From positions 3,658,001-3,722,000 of the forward strand of contig NZ_CP035103.1 in NCBI RefSeq assembly GCF_006094695.1: 64,000 nucleotides of DNA. Direction: 5' to 3'. This document shows positions 17,136-25,924 of the stretch, one piece after another. The position numbers and the translations under genes are program-made. The stretch's first letter is position 1. Every line of letters starts with the position of its first letter. This stretch comes from Kocuria rosea (GTDB taxonomy: Bacteria > Actinomycetota > Actinomycetes > Actinomycetales > Micrococcaceae). Below the pieces are notes generated by a model that was not told where the DNA came from, did not search any database, and worked only from the letters and a program-made list of their open reading frames with translations.

Positions 17136-17858
17136 ATGAGCGCGGAGCCGCGGGCCGTCCCGAAGTACTACCTGCTCAAGGAGCAGCTCCGGGCGCTCGT
17201 GCGGGACGCGACCCCCGGCGCGCTCATCCCCACGGAGCGGGCGCTCGCCGAGCAGTACGCCACCTCCCGGACCACGGTCCGCCAGGCCATCGGCGAGCTC
17301 GTGGCGGAAGGGGTGCTGGGCCGGGCCCAGGGCCGGGGGACCTTCGTGGCCCCGCCGCGGTTCACCTACGTCCGCCAGCTCACCTCGTTCAGCGACGACG
17401 CCGACGCCCAGGGCCTCGTGAGCTCCTCCACGGTCCTCGACGTGAGCCGCACGGCCGCCGACGACGACGCAGCGGCCCGGCTGCGCGTGCCCGTCGGCGC
17501 CGAGCTCGCGCGGGTGGAGCGGATCCGCCTCATCAACGGCGAGCCGCTGGCCCACGAGGTCGCCCTGCTCGCCGGAGCGCTGCCCGGCCTGGCGGCGCAC
17601 CTGGACCGGACCGGCTCCCTGTACACCGCGCTGCGCCAGGACTACGGCATCGACATCGTGGCGGCCGAGGACACCGTGGAGACCCGGCTCGCCGGCCCGG
17701 ACGACGTCCGGCTCCTGGGCATCGAGATGGGGGCTCCCCTGCTGCTGATCCACCGGCTCGGGTTCACGGCTGACGACTCCCCCGTGGAGTGGACCCGCTC
17801 GGTGTTCCGCGGGGACAGGTTCCGCTTCCTGGCCCGGATGAAGGGGCCGCAGCACTGA
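17136..17858 (+). CDS. GntR-family (HutC/UTRA) regulator, DasR/NagR-like
   Basis: 240-residue regulator. An N-terminal winged helix occupies residues 1-75 (LIPTERALAEQYATSRTTVRQAI), and a UTRA ligand-binding domain fills the rest. DasR and NagR of this family sense glucosamine-6-P or GlcNAc-6-P and control GlcNAc uptake. This gene is divergent from the amino-sugar operon, with a dre-like site between them. The ATG at 17136 follows a -10-like TATGCT (17124-17129) by six bases, so the transcript is probably leaderless. Confidence 0.88.
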   Translation: MSAEPRAVPKYYLLKEQLRALVRDATPGALIPTERALAEQYATSRTTVRQAIGELVAEGVLGRAQGRGTFVAPPRFTYVRQLTSFSDDADAQGLVSSSTVLDVSRTAADDDAAARLRVPVGAELARVERIRLINGEPLAHEVALLAGALPGLAAHLDRTGSLYTALRQDYGIDIVAAEDTVETRLAGPDDVRLLGIEMGAPLLLIHRLGFTADDSPVEWTRSVFRGDRFRFLARMKGPQH

Positions 17859-17951
17859 CCCGCGGGATCGCGGGCGCTCTCGCGGGCGCGGGCGGCGCGT
17901 CGGCGGCAGAATGGGAGCAGACCGCCGTCCCCGACCGCTCCGGAGGCTCCC

Positions 17952-18473
17952 ATGACCACGCTGCACGACTTCACCGCCACCACCCTGGACGGGCGCGAGC
18001 AGCCGCTGTCCGAGTACGCCGGGAAGGTGGTGCTCGTGGTCAACACCGCGAGCGAGTGCGGGTTCACACCGCAGTACGAGGGCCTCGAGCAGCTGTGGCG
18101 GGACTTCCGGCAGGACGGGCTCGTGGTCCTGGGCTTCCCCTGCAACCAGTTCGGGCACCAGGAGCCGGGCAGCGAGGAGGAGATCGCCGACTTCTGCAGC
18201 CGCAACTACGGCGTGACGTTCCCGATGTTCGAGAAGGTCGACGTCAACGGCCCCGGCGCCCACCCCCTGTGGTCGTGGCTGCGCGGGGAGCGGGGCGGGA
18301 TCATGGGCGACGCCATCAAGTGGAACTTCACCAAGTTCCTCGTGGGCCGGGACGGGCGGGTGATCCGCCGCTTCGCCCCGAAGACCTCGCCGGCGCAGCT
18401 CGCCGGCAGCATCGAGTCGGCGCTGGCCCACGGGGAGGCGCCCGCCGGGACGGAGTCCGCCGGGACGGGCTGA
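17952..18473 (+). CDS. Glutathione peroxidase-family thiol peroxidase
   Basis: 173-residue cytoplasmic peroxidase. The peroxidatic residue is Cys36 in NTASECGFT in place of selenocysteine. The Gln of the catalytic tetrad is in FPCNQFG and the Trp-Asn in KWNFTKF. Bacterial Cys members often use thioredoxin or, in actinobacteria, mycothiol-related systems rather than glutathione. GGAGG precedes the ATG. It converges on the ornithine aminotransferase gene with only six bases between stops. Confidence 0.93.
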   Translation: MTTLHDFTATTLDGREQPLSEYAGKVVLVVNTASECGFTPQYEGLEQLWRDFRQDGLVVLGFPCNQFGHQEPGSEEEIADFCSRNYGVTFPMFEKVDVNGPGAHPLWSWLRGERGGIMGDAIKWNFTKFLVGRDGRVIRRFAPKTSPAQLAGSIESALAHGEAPAGTESAGTG

Positions 18474-18479
18474 GGCGGA

Positions 18480-19745
18480 TCAGCGGCCGGCCATCTCCCG
18501 CAGCACGTCCGCGAGCGCGGTCAGGCCCCGCTCCAGCTCCCGGTCGGTGATCACCAGCGGCGGGCTCAGCCGGATGGTGGAGCCGTGGGTGTCCTTGGCG
18601 AGGATCCCGTGGGCCACCAGCCGCTCGCAGCACTCCCGGCCGGTGCCGAGCCGCGGATCGATGTCGATCCCGGCCCACAGCCCGCGCCCGCGCACCTCGG
18701 TCAGGCCCAGCGGCGCCAGCTCCGCCAGGCCGGCGTGCAGCTTCTCCCCCATGACCCGCGCCCGCTCCTGGGGCTCCCCGGTGGCGAGGAGGGCGACGAC
18801 GGCGCGGCCGACGGCGCCGGCCAGCGGGTTCCCGCCGAACGTGCTGCCGTGCTGGCCGGGCCGCAGCACCGAGAGCACGTCCGCCCGGCCCACCACCGCG
18901 GACACCGGCAGGACTCCCCCGCCCAGGGCCTTGCCCAGCAGGTAGAGGTCCGCCTCCACGTCCTCGTGCTCGCACGCCAGCGTCCGGCCGGTGCGGCCCA
19001 GCCCGGACTGGATCTCGTCCGCGACGAGCAGGACGCCGCGCTCGGCCGTGCACCGCCGCACGCCCTGCAGGTACCCCGGCGGCGGCACGATCACCCCGGC
19101 CTCGCCCTGGATGGGCTCCAGCAGCACCGCGACGGTGTCCTCGGTGACGGCCGCCTCGAGGGCTGCGAGGTCCCCGAACGGGACGGTCACGAAGCCCGGC
19201 GTGTAGGGGCCGTAGTTGCGGTGCGCCTCGTCGTCGTCGGAGAAGCTGATGACCGTGGTGGTGCGGCCGTGGAAGTTCCCCGCCGCCACCACGATCTGCG
19301 CCCGGCCCGGGGCCACCCCCTTGCGCTCGTAGCCCCACTTGCGGGCGACCTTGATCGCCGACTCCACGGCCTCGGCGCCGGTGTTCATCGGCAGCATCAT
19401 GTCCTGGCCGAGCAGCTCGCACAGCTCCCGGGCGAAGGGGCCGAGCTGGTCGTTGTGGACGGCCCGGCTGGTCAGCGTCACGCGCTCCAGCTGGGTCCGG
19501 GCCGCCTCGAGGACCGCCGGGTGGCCGTGGCCGAAGTTCAGCGCCGAGTAGCCGGCGAGGAAGTCGAGGTACTCCCGGCCCTCCACGTCCGTGACGGTGG
19601 TGCCCTGGGCCCGGGCCGCCACCACGTCCAGCGGGGAGTACGTGCGCGCGGTGTACCGCTCGGCGGTCTCCACGAGCTCCCGCGTGCTCGTGCCGTGACC
19701 GGTGCCGGCCGCGGGGTCGACGAACTGCGTCGGGGCGTGGTTCAT
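18480..19745 (-). CDS. rocD: Ornithine aminotransferase
   Basis: 421-residue PLP-dependent class III aminotransferase. It carries MNTGAEAVESAIKVARKWGY, the Asp in LVADEIQSGLGRTG and the Schiff-base Lys in LLGKALGGGVLPVSAVVG. RocD moves the delta-amino group of ornithine to 2-oxoglutarate, giving glutamate semialdehyde. The HGSTFGGNPLA and TIRLSPPLVIT segments are typical of ornithine rather than acetylornithine aminotransferases. No other arginine-degradation genes are adjacent. The stop converges on the peroxidase gene. Confidence 0.88.
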   Translation of the reverse strand: MNHAPTQFVDPAAGTGHGTSTRELVETAERYTARTYSPLDVVAARAQGTTVTDVEGREYLDFLAGYSALNFGHGHPAVLEAARTQLERVTLTSRAVHNDQLGPFARELCELLGQDMMLPMNTGAEAVESAIKVARKWGYERKGVAPGRAQIVVAAGNFHGRTTTVISFSDDDEAHRNYGPYTPGFVTVPFGDLAALEAAVTEDTVAVLLEPIQGEAGVIVPPPGYLQGVRRCTAERGVLLVADEIQSGLGRTGRTLACEHEDVEADLYLLGKALGGGVLPVSAVVGRADVLSVLRPGQHGSTFGGNPLAGAVGRAVVALLATGEPQERARVMGEKLHAGLAELAPLGLTEVRGRGLWAGIDIDPRLGTGRECCERLVAHGILAKDTHGSTIRLSPPLVITDRELERGLTALADVLREMAGR

Positions 19746-19879
19746 GGGGTTTCTCCCGGTTCCTCGCTGGTGTTGTCTGGAGCGTGTGCGGTCCAGCCCA
19801 TCACGTACAACGCCGCCGGGCCCGCATTACAGTCCCGGCCCCGCGCCGCGCGGCCCGTCCCCGACCTGCAGGAGGAACC

Positions 19880-20746
19880 GTGTTCCCCGACTTCACCGCC
19901 CACGACGTCCCCGTGGCCGACGGCACGATCCACGCCCGCACGCGCGGCGACGGCCCGCCCGTGCTCCTGCTGCACGGCTTCCCGCAGACCCACGCCATGT
20001 GGCACCACCTCGCCCCCGTGCTGGCGGAGGAGTTCACCGTGGTCGCCGCCGACCTGCGCGGCTACGGCGGCTCGCGCACGAGCAGCGAGGACCACACCTT
20101 CCGGGCGATGGCCGCCGACCAGGTGCAGCTCATGCGGGCGCTGGGCCACGAGCGGTTCTCCGTCGTCGGGCACGACCGCGGCGCCCGGACCGCCCACCGG
20201 ATGGCGCTCGACGCCCCCGGCGCGGCGGCGTCCGTGGCCCTGCTGGACATCCTGCCCACCCTGGAGGTGTGGCGGTCGATGGACGCGTGGATGGCCCTGC
20301 AGTACTACCACTGGGCCTTCCTCGCCCAGGGCGAGGGCCTGCCGCAGACCCTGATCGGCCACGACCCCGTGTACTTCGTGCGCCGGACGCTCCAGGGGCT
20401 CAGCGGCACGCAGGTCCCGTTCGACCCGGCGGCGCTCGCCGCCTACGAGGACGCGGCGCGGGATCCCGCCGTGGTCGACGCCTGGTGCCGCGACTACCGC
20501 GCGGCCGCCGGCCCGGACCGGGAGATCGACGAGGCGGACGAGCACGAGCAGCGGGACCTGCCCGCCCTCGTCCTGTGGGGCGCCCGGGGGCGGGTCGGCG
20601 CGCGGGAGGACCCGCTCGCGCTGTGGCGGCGGCAGTTCCCGCGGGCCACGGGGCGGGCCGTGGACGCAGGCCACTTCCTCGCCGAGGAGCGGCCGGAGGA
20701 GGTGGGGGCGGCCGTCCTGGCGCACCTGCGTGCTGCGCGGACGTAG
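19880..20746 (+). CDS. Alpha/beta hydrolase, fluoroacetate/haloacid dehalogenase-like
   Basis: 288-residue alpha/beta hydrolase. LLLHGFPQTHAMWH is the oxyanion-hole region, VVGHDRGARTAHR contains the nucleophile elbow with Asp instead of Ser, and DAGHFLAEERPEE carries the catalytic His. An Asp nucleophile in GHDRG is characteristic of haloacetate dehalogenases and some epoxide hydrolases. AGGAGG sits four bases before the GTG start at 19880. The natural substrate could be a haloacid or an epoxide; sequence alone does not decide. Confidence 0.83.
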   Translation: MFPDFTAHDVPVADGTIHARTRGDGPPVLLLHGFPQTHAMWHHLAPVLAEEFTVVAADLRGYGGSRTSSEDHTFRAMAADQVQLMRALGHERFSVVGHDRGARTAHRMALDAPGAAASVALLDILPTLEVWRSMDAWMALQYYHWAFLAQGEGLPQTLIGHDPVYFVRRTLQGLSGTQVPFDPAALAAYEDAARDPAVVDAWCRDYRAAAGPDREIDEADEHEQRDLPALVLWGARGRVGAREDPLALWRRQFPRATGRAVDAGHFLAEERPEEVGAAVLAHLRAART

Positions 20747-20769
20747 TCGCGGCCCCGGCACGGACACGC

Positions 20770-20807
20770 GCCGGGCCCCGGCACGGTGTCCCGTGCCGGG
20801 GCCCGGC
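20770..20807. terminator. Bidirectional terminator hairpin
   Basis: A perfect 17-bp GC-rich stem (20770-20786 with 20791-20807) and a TGTC loop lie between the convergent hydrolase and RpiB-like genes. No T-tract is present on either side. Confidence 0.65.
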
Positions 20808-20828
20808 GGGGCTGGTGCCGGGGTGCGG

Positions 20829-21293
20829 TCAGCCGTTCTCGTAGCCGGTGATGGCCTCGACCTTGGCCGCCGAGGCGCTGGTGGTGTCGAAGGTGTAGCC
20901 CAGCCACTCCTTGGCCAGGCGCCGGGCCAGCTCCAGGCCGACGACCCGCTGGCCCATGCACAGCACCTGGGCGTTGTTGGAGAGCACCGAGCGCTCCACC
21001 GAGTAGGAGTCGTGGGCGGTCACCGCCCGGATCCCGGGGACCTTGTTCGCCGAGATCGCCACGCCCAGGCCCGTGCCGCAGATCAGCAGCGCCCGGTCGG
21101 CCTCCCCGGAGGCGACCTTCCGGGCGGCCTCGACGGCCACGTGCGGGTAGTCCGTGTTCTCGGTCTTCGAGACACCGACGTCGACCACGCTCTCCACGCG
21201 GTCGTCGGCCTCGAGGTCCCGGCGCAGGGCCTCCTTGTAGTCGAACCCGGCGTCGTCGCCGCCGATCACGATCCGCAGCTTCTTCTCGCTCAT
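20829..21293 (-). CDS. RpiB/LacAB-family sugar-phosphate isomerase, probable D-erythrulose-4-phosphate isomerase
   Basis: 154-residue RpiB-fold isomerase with the catalytic Cys72 in [14 protein letters not shown] and the N-terminal GGDDAGF loop. In known tetritol pathways of actinobacteria, RpiB homologues (DerI) turn D-erythrulose 4-phosphate into D-erythrose 4-phosphate. It is the last gene after a DhaK-type kinase and a TIM-like isomerase, the same trio as LerK-LerI-DerI, which supports that role over ribose-5-P isomerisation. ATG 21293 overlaps the preceding stop by one base (TGATG). Confidence 0.82.
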   Translation of the reverse strand: MSEKKLRIVIGGDDAGFDYKEALRRDLEADDRVESVVDVGVSKTENTDYPHVAVEAARKVASGEADRALLICGTGLGVAISANKVPGIRAVTAHDSYSVERSVLSNNAQVLCMGQRVVGLELARRLAKEWLGYTFDTTSASAAKVEAITGYENG

Positions 21294-22099
21294 CACTTCA
21301 CCTTTTCCTTGTCGTCGTTCTCGTCGTTGGTGGTCCTCGCGCGGGCCGCCTCAGCGCTCCGCGCGATCTCGAGCAGGCGCAGGTAGCCCTCCAGCCGCCA
21401 GGCCGTGCGGCCGACGAACAGGCCGTCCACGTGGTCGATGCCGAGCAGGTCCGCGGCGTTGTCCAGGTTGACCGACCCGCCGTAGAGCAGCCCGCGCACC
21501 CGGGACCCCCAGTGCGCACCCAGGGCGGCGAAGGGTTCGGCCAGCTCCGCGACGGTGGCCGGGCGGCCGTGCTCGCCGATCGCCCAGATCGGTTCGTAGG
21601 CGATCAGCACCCGGGACAGCTGCTCGGCCTCGAGGCCGGCCAGGGCGCGCTCGACCTGGCCGAGGACGTGCGCGCCGGAACCGCCGGCGGCCTGCACCTC
21701 CGCCGGTTCCCCGACGCACAGCAGCGGGACGAGCCCGTGGGCCAGGGTCGCGGCGACCTTGGCGCGGACGGTCTCGTCCGTCTCGCCGAAGTGCTCGCGG
21801 CGCTCGGAGTGGCCGATCTCCACGATCCGGGCCCCGGCGTCGGCGACCTGGGGCACGGAGACCTCCCCGGTCCAGGCACCGGCCTCGGCCCAGTGCGCGT
21901 TCTGCGCCCCGACCAGCACCCGGGGCTCCTCCGCCAGGGCCGCCGCCACCGCGGCGATCGCCGTGGCCGGGGGGATCACGAAGGGCTGCACGTCCCCGAG
22001 GTCCCGCCCGGCCAGGGCCTCGGCCAGGCCCCGGGCCCAGTCCGTGGCCTGGGCCAGGGTCTTGTTCATCTTCCAGCTCGTGCCGACCCACACCGTCAC
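21293..22099 (-). CDS. Triosephosphate-isomerase homologue, probable L-erythrulose-1-phosphate isomerase
   Basis: 268-residue TIM-fold protein with the active-site Lys in TSWKMNKT, the His in [14 protein letters not shown] and the Glu in AYEPIWAIG. It is not next to gap/pgk glycolytic genes but between a dihydroxyacetone-kinase homologue and an RpiB homologue. That context matches LerI, which interconverts L-erythrulose 1-phosphate and D-erythrulose 4-phosphate. The start is a GTG at 22099 with GGAGG upstream. The charged C-terminal tail is an extension over glycolytic TIM. Confidence 0.82.
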   Translation of the reverse strand: MTVWVGTSWKMNKTLAQATDWARGLAEALAGRDLGDVQPFVIPPATAIAAVAAALAEEPRVLVGAQNAHWAEAGAWTGEVSVPQVADAGARIVEIGHSERREHFGETDETVRAKVAATLAHGLVPLLCVGEPAEVQAAGGSGAHVLGQVERALAGLEAEQLSRVLIAYEPIWAIGEHGRPATVAELAEPFAALGAHWGSRVRGLLYGGSVNLDNAADLLGIDHVDGLFVGRTAWRLEGYLRLLEIARSAEAARARTTNDENDDKEKVK

Positions 22100-22108
22100 G
22101 ACCGCCTC

Positions 22109-23845
22109 CTACCGGGCGTCCGGGGTCCGGGCGAAGAGATCGCCCAGGGCGTCCATGAGCACGGAGAAGGACAGCGCCCCGGGGTCCGGGGTGCCCAGGC
22201 TCTTGTCGCCCAGCACCTTCGAGCGCCCGCGGCGGGCGGTGATGTCCGCGGTGGCCTCGGCGGCCTCCCGCGCCACGGCGGCGGCCTTCTTCGTGGCGCC
22301 CGCCAGGTCGGAGGAGGTCTCGAACTCGGCCAGCAGCGCCTCGCGGAACGGCAGGGCGGCGTCGACCATGGTCTTGTCCCCCGGCTGGGCCCCGCCCAGC
22401 CGCACGACCGCGTCGATCCCGGCCACCAGGGCGGCCACCGCCTCGTCCGACCCGGCCCCGGCGGCGTCGTCGAAGACCCCGCCGGCCGCGGTCAGCGCCG
22501 CGCCCCACAGGGCACCGGAGGTGCCGCCGGCCTCCTCGGCCCAGGCATCCCCGGCGCGCAGCAGCACGGTCCGCGCCCCGGCACCGGCCTCGGCCGCGTC
22601 CCGGGCGGCCGCCAGCGCGCCCCGGGTCCCGTAGGCCATGCCCTGGCCGTGGTCGCCGTCGCCGGCGATGGCGTCCAGCTTGCCGAAGTGCTCCTCGTGC
22701 TCGGCCGCGGTCGCCTCCAGCACCGCCAGGGCCGCCACGACCCGCTCGGCCGCCGACCGGGACTCCGCGGTGGCCTCGGGCACCTCCTCCGCGCCGGGGG
22801 TGTGCACCCCGGTCCGCGCCGGCCGCCCGGCCGTGTCCGGGGCACCCCGGCGGAACGCCGGGGTGTCGGCCGGGGCCAGCCAGTAGCGCTCGAGCTCCTC
22901 GTCGAGGAACACCACGGTCAGCGAGCACCCTGCCATGTCCAGGCTGGTGACGTGCTCCCCGACCTCCGGGGCCACCACGGTGAGTCCCTTCTCGGCCAGC
23001 CGGGCGGCCACCCGGGCGTAGACCACGAACAGCTCCTCGTACTTGACCGTGCCCAGACCGTTGACGAGCACCGCCACCCGCCCCTGGTAGCCGCCCTCGA
23101 CCCGGACGGGCTCCTCCTCCAGCACCCCGTCGAGCAGCAGGTCGGCGACCTCGTCGGCCGTGCCCATCGGCACCTCGCGCACGCCGGGCTCGCCGTGGAT
23201 CCCGAGCCCGATCGCCATCTCCCCGGCCGGCACGTGGAACAGCGCCTCGCCGGCACCGGGCAGGGTGCAGCCCTCGAAGGCCACCCCGAAGGACCGGGTC
23301 GCGTCGTTGGCCTTCCACGCCACCCGCTCGGCCTCGTCCAGATCGGCCCCGGCCTCGATCGCCGCCCCGGCGATCTTGAACACCGGCAGGTCCCCGGCGA
23401 TGCCGCGGCGCTCACGGTGGGCCTCGGCCGGGCCCGAGGCGATGTCGTCGGAGACCCGGATGATCCGCACGTCCACGCCCTCGGCGCGCAGCTTCTCCGC
23501 GGCCTGGCCGAAGTGCAGCACGTCCCCGGCGTAGTTGCCGAAGCCCAGGACCACACCCCCGCCGTTCTCCGCCGAGCGCGCCACGGAGTACACCTGGGAG
23601 GCGGAGGGCGAGGAGAAGATGTTGCCGCACGGGGCGCCGTGGCCCATCCCCGGCCCGATCCACCCGGCGAACGCCGGGTAGTGCCCCGACCCCCCGCCGA
23701 TCACCAGCGCCGGCTGGCCCGCGGGCGTCTCGGAGGCGCGCACCACCCCGCCGTGGGCGGCCACCACGTGCTCGGGATGGGCGGCCACATAGCCCCGCAG
23801 CGCGTCGGACGCGAACTCCGCAGGATCGTTCACAAGAAAAGTCAT
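22109..23845 (-). CDS. DhaK-DhaL fused kinase, probable L-erythrulose kinase
   Basis: 578-residue ATP-dependent kinase. The DhaK domain (about 1-330) has the GGGSGHYPAFAG loop and the substrate-binding His217 in GIHGEPG. A linker of about 40 residues precedes the DhaL domain (about 370-575), with the Mg-nucleotide loop AIAGDGDHGQG, GGTSGALWG and GDKTMVDA. The family phosphorylates dihydroxyacetone. With TIM-like and RpiB-like isomerases downstream, the likely substrate is L-erythrulose, as in the characterised mycobacterial LerK. Single-chain ATP-type architecture, no PTS partner. Confidence 0.87.
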   Translation of the reverse strand: MTFLVNDPAEFASDALRGYVAAHPEHVVAAHGGVVRASETPAGQPALVIGGGSGHYPAFAGWIGPGMGHGAPCGNIFSSPSASQVYSVARSAENGGGVVLGFGNYAGDVLHFGQAAEKLRAEGVDVRIIRVSDDIASGPAEAHRERRGIAGDLPVFKIAGAAIEAGADLDEAERVAWKANDATRSFGVAFEGCTLPGAGEALFHVPAGEMAIGLGIHGEPGVREVPMGTADEVADLLLDGVLEEEPVRVEGGYQGRVAVLVNGLGTVKYEELFVVYARVAARLAEKGLTVVAPEVGEHVTSLDMAGCSLTVVFLDEELERYWLAPADTPAFRRGAPDTAGRPARTGVHTPGAEEVPEATAESRSAAERVVAALAVLEATAAEHEEHFGKLDAIAGDGDHGQGMAYGTRGALAAARDAAEAGAGARTVLLRAGDAWAEEAGGTSGALWGAALTAAGGVFDDAAGAGSDEAVAALVAGIDAVVRLGGAQPGDKTMVDAALPFREALLAEFETSSDLAGATKKAAAVAREAAEATADITARRGRSKVLGDKSLGTPDPGALSFSVLMDALGDLFARTPDAR

Positions 23846-23881
23846 CGTTCCAGCCTCGGTGGTCTCGGAAGGGTGGCCGGG

Positions 23882-23913
23882 CGGAGCGGCGATCGACGTC
23901 GAGCGCCGCTCCG
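23882..23913 (-). repeat. Intergenic hairpin between dehydrogenase and kinase genes
   Basis: CGGAGCGGCG (23882-23891) pairs perfectly with 23904-23913 across a 12-base loop. It could reduce read-through or stabilise the downstream message. No T-tract is present. Confidence 0.45.
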
Positions 23914-23940
23914 GCCGGCGGGGTGTGCGGTGGCGCCGGC

Positions 23941-24936
23941 TCAGCCGGCGGGGGCGGACGCGCCGCCCTGCTGGGCGGTCTCCTCGTCGACCGGGCTGGG
24001 GCCCAGGTCGTTCAGGAGCTGCCCCATGGCCACGTACGCCTTGTTGCGGTACGCGACGAGGTCGTTCGAGCGCTCGGCAGGGATCTGCAGGAAGCCGGCG
24101 CCGGACTTGGTGCCGAGCTTCCCGGCGTCGACGAGGTCCTGGAGGGCCTTGGGCGTGGCGAAGCGCTCGGGGAAGGAGGTCTGCAGGGAGGCGTAGCAGA
24201 AGGAGTAGACGTCCAGTCCGGCCATGTCCGCGATCGCGAAGGGGCCGAAGAACGGCAGCCGGAAGCCGAAGGTGGTGCGCACGAGCGTGTCGACGTCCTC
24301 GGCGGTGGCGATGCCCTCCTCGACCAGCTGGGCGGCCTCGTGGAAGAGGGCGTACTGCAGGCGGTTGAGCACGAAACCGGTGACGTCCTTGACCACGGCG
24401 GACTTCTTGCCGGTCAGCTCGACGATCTCCTGGGCCGCCGCGACCGTCTCGGGCGTGGTGGTCGCGTGCGGGATGACCTCGACGCCGGGGATGAACGGCG
24501 CGGGGTTGGAGAAGTGCACCCCCAGGAAGCGGCCCGGGTTCTCGACGACCTCGGCGAGCTGGGCGATGGAGATGGTGGAGGTGTTGGAGCCGATCACGGC
24601 GTCCGCCGGAGCGGCGTCGCTGATCCGGCGCAGGGTGCCGTGCTTGATGTCGAGCTTCTCCGGGACGGCCTCCTCCACGTAGGAGGCGTCCGCGACGGCC
24701 TCCTCGATGCTGGGAGCGGCCCACAGGTTCTCCCGCAGGCGCTCGACCGCGTCCGCCGGGAAGAGCCCGTCGGCGACGAACTGCTCCGCCTCCCCGAGCA
24801 GGCGCTCGAGGTTCTTCTCGGCGATCTCCTGCGAGATGTCGGCGAGCGCGACCCGCGCGCCGCCGAGGGCGAGCACCTGGGCGATGCCCCCGCCCATGTA
24901 TCCCGAACCGACTACTGCTACCGAGCGCTGAGCCAT
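23941..24936 (-). CDS. 3-hydroxyacyl-CoA dehydrogenase-family oxidoreductase, probable hydroxyacid (sugar-acid) dehydrogenase
   Basis: 331-residue NAD-dependent dehydrogenase. The dinucleotide-binding loop is VAVVGSGYMGGGIAQ at residues 6-20, the catalytic His is in GVHFSNPAPFIPG, and the C-terminal helical domain contains GFVLNRLQYALFHEA. Relatives include L-gulonate 3-dehydrogenase and L-carnitine dehydrogenase, which oxidise beta-hydroxy acids without CoA. It is the first gene of the operon with the tetrulose kinase and isomerases. I infer that it oxidises a sugar acid to a 3-keto acid. ATG 24936 is chosen because GAGGAG lies nine bases upstream; ATG 24945 is possible. Confidence 0.82.
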   Translation of the reverse strand: MAQRSVAVVGSGYMGGGIAQVLALGGARVALADISQEIAEKNLERLLGEAEQFVADGLFPADAVERLRENLWAAPSIEEAVADASYVEEAVPEKLDIKHGTLRRISDAAPADAVIGSNTSTISIAQLAEVVENPGRFLGVHFSNPAPFIPGVEVIPHATTTPETVAAAQEIVELTGKKSAVVKDVTGFVLNRLQYALFHEAAQLVEEGIATAEDVDTLVRTTFGFRLPFFGPFAIADMAGLDVYSFCYASLQTSFPERFATPKALQDLVDAGKLGTKSGAGFLQIPAERSNDLVAYRNKAYVAMGQLLNDLGPSPVDEETAQQGGASAPAG

Positions 24937-25042
24937 GATCCCCATCTCCTCTGATGTGCACATGTTCTGTCCGTGGGACACGGCGGCATCGGAGCGCGGG
25001 TCGCGAGCGACCGCGGGAACCGGATCAGGTCTTCGCCGTGTT

Positions 25043-25077
25043 TCCTATAGGATCCACGCACCGGAGTGTGGTGTCAA
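25043..25077 (-). promoter_or_regulatory. Promoter and operator of the dehydrogenase-kinase-isomerase operon
   Basis: A perfect TTGACA on the minus strand (25077-25072) is followed 17-19 bases on by a -10 region overlapping the palindrome TCCTATAGGA (25043-25052). The same core recurs in the GntP promoter at 25942-25951. The flanking GntR gene is the likely regulator. Confidence 0.6.
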
Positions 25078-25113
25078 CCACACCGGGAGGTGTCGAGGGG
25101 TGCGGGAGGGGCC

Positions 25114-25827
25114 TCAGGCGCTCTCGCTCCGGGCGTCCTGGCCGGCGCTCTCGTGCTCGTGGATGGCCCGCTCCCGCACGCCGCAGATGTGCCCGGCCAT
25201 GGCGATCCGCGCGGCCGCGGGGTCGCCGCGGCGCAGCGCCTGGAGGATCCGCGCGTGCTCCTCGATGGCGCTCCGCGCGTCCTGCACCCCCAGTCCGCTG
25301 AAGAGCCGGAACCGGTGCACGTGCCCGCCGAGGGACTCGTAGGCGCCGAGGACGAACTTGTTGCCGGCCTGCTCCGCGATGAGCCGGTGGAAGCGCTCGT
25401 CCGCCTCCCAGTATGAGCGGTAGTCGGAGAAGTGGGGCCCGTTCGGCGCCTCGCGGAGGTCGTCGATGGACCGCTCGAGGGACTCCAGGAAGGTCGCGTC
25501 CGCGCGGCCGCACGCCAGTTCGGCGTTGTACGGCTCGATGAGCAGGCGCGCGTCCATGAGGTCCAGCAGCTCCTCGTGCGTGAGCAGGGGTGCCACGCGG
25601 TAGCCGCGCAGCGCGGCGCGGACCACCATGTTCGTGGACTCCAGCCGCGCCAAGGCCTCCCGGACCGGGGTCGGCGAGACGCCCAGCGCGCGCGCCGTGC
25701 CGTCGATGCTGATGGGGTCCCCGGACTTCAGGTCACCGTCCATGAGGCGCGCGAGGATCTCCTTGTAGACCTGGTCCGCGAGGATGCTGCGCTGCACCCA
25801 CGTCCCGCCCGGAACAGTCGTGTCCAT
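25114..25827 (-). CDS. GntR-family regulator (FadR/FCD type) of the sugar-acid locus
   Basis: 237-residue regulator with an N-terminal winged helix (SIDGTARALGVSPTPVREALARLE) and an all-helical FCD ligand-binding domain whose Asp and His residues (LLIEPYNAEL, FHRLIAEQAGN, EEHARILQALR) normally bind a metal-chelated organic acid. ATG 25827 is selected because GAGGAA lies six bases upstream; a longer start at 25863 has no Shine-Dalgarno. It sits between two divergently transcribed units, each with a matching palindrome in its promoter, so it probably represses both until the acid is present. Confidence 0.9.
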   Translation of the reverse strand: MDTTVPGGTWVQRSILADQVYKEILARLMDGDLKSGDPISIDGTARALGVSPTPVREALARLESTNMVVRAALRGYRVAPLLTHEELLDLMDARLLIEPYNAELACGRADATFLESLERSIDDLREAPNGPHFSDYRSYWEADERFHRLIAEQAGNKFVLGAYESLGGHVHRFRLFSGLGVQDARSAIEEHARILQALRRGDPAAARIAMAGHICGVRERAIHEHESAGQDARSESA

Positions 25828-25924
25828 GCCGATTTCCTCACTCGCGTCCGCCGTAACAGGCATTGTCCCACGCAGTAGCGGGCGCGGAGGGCGGCCGGAC
25901 CGCTCCTGACAACGCCCCACCCAC

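Noticed and set aside
21293..22099. Glycolytic triosephosphate isomerase tpiA
   Set aside because: Not beside gap and pgk; sits between a DhaK-type kinase and an RpiB homologue, which fits a tetrulose-phosphate isomerase better.
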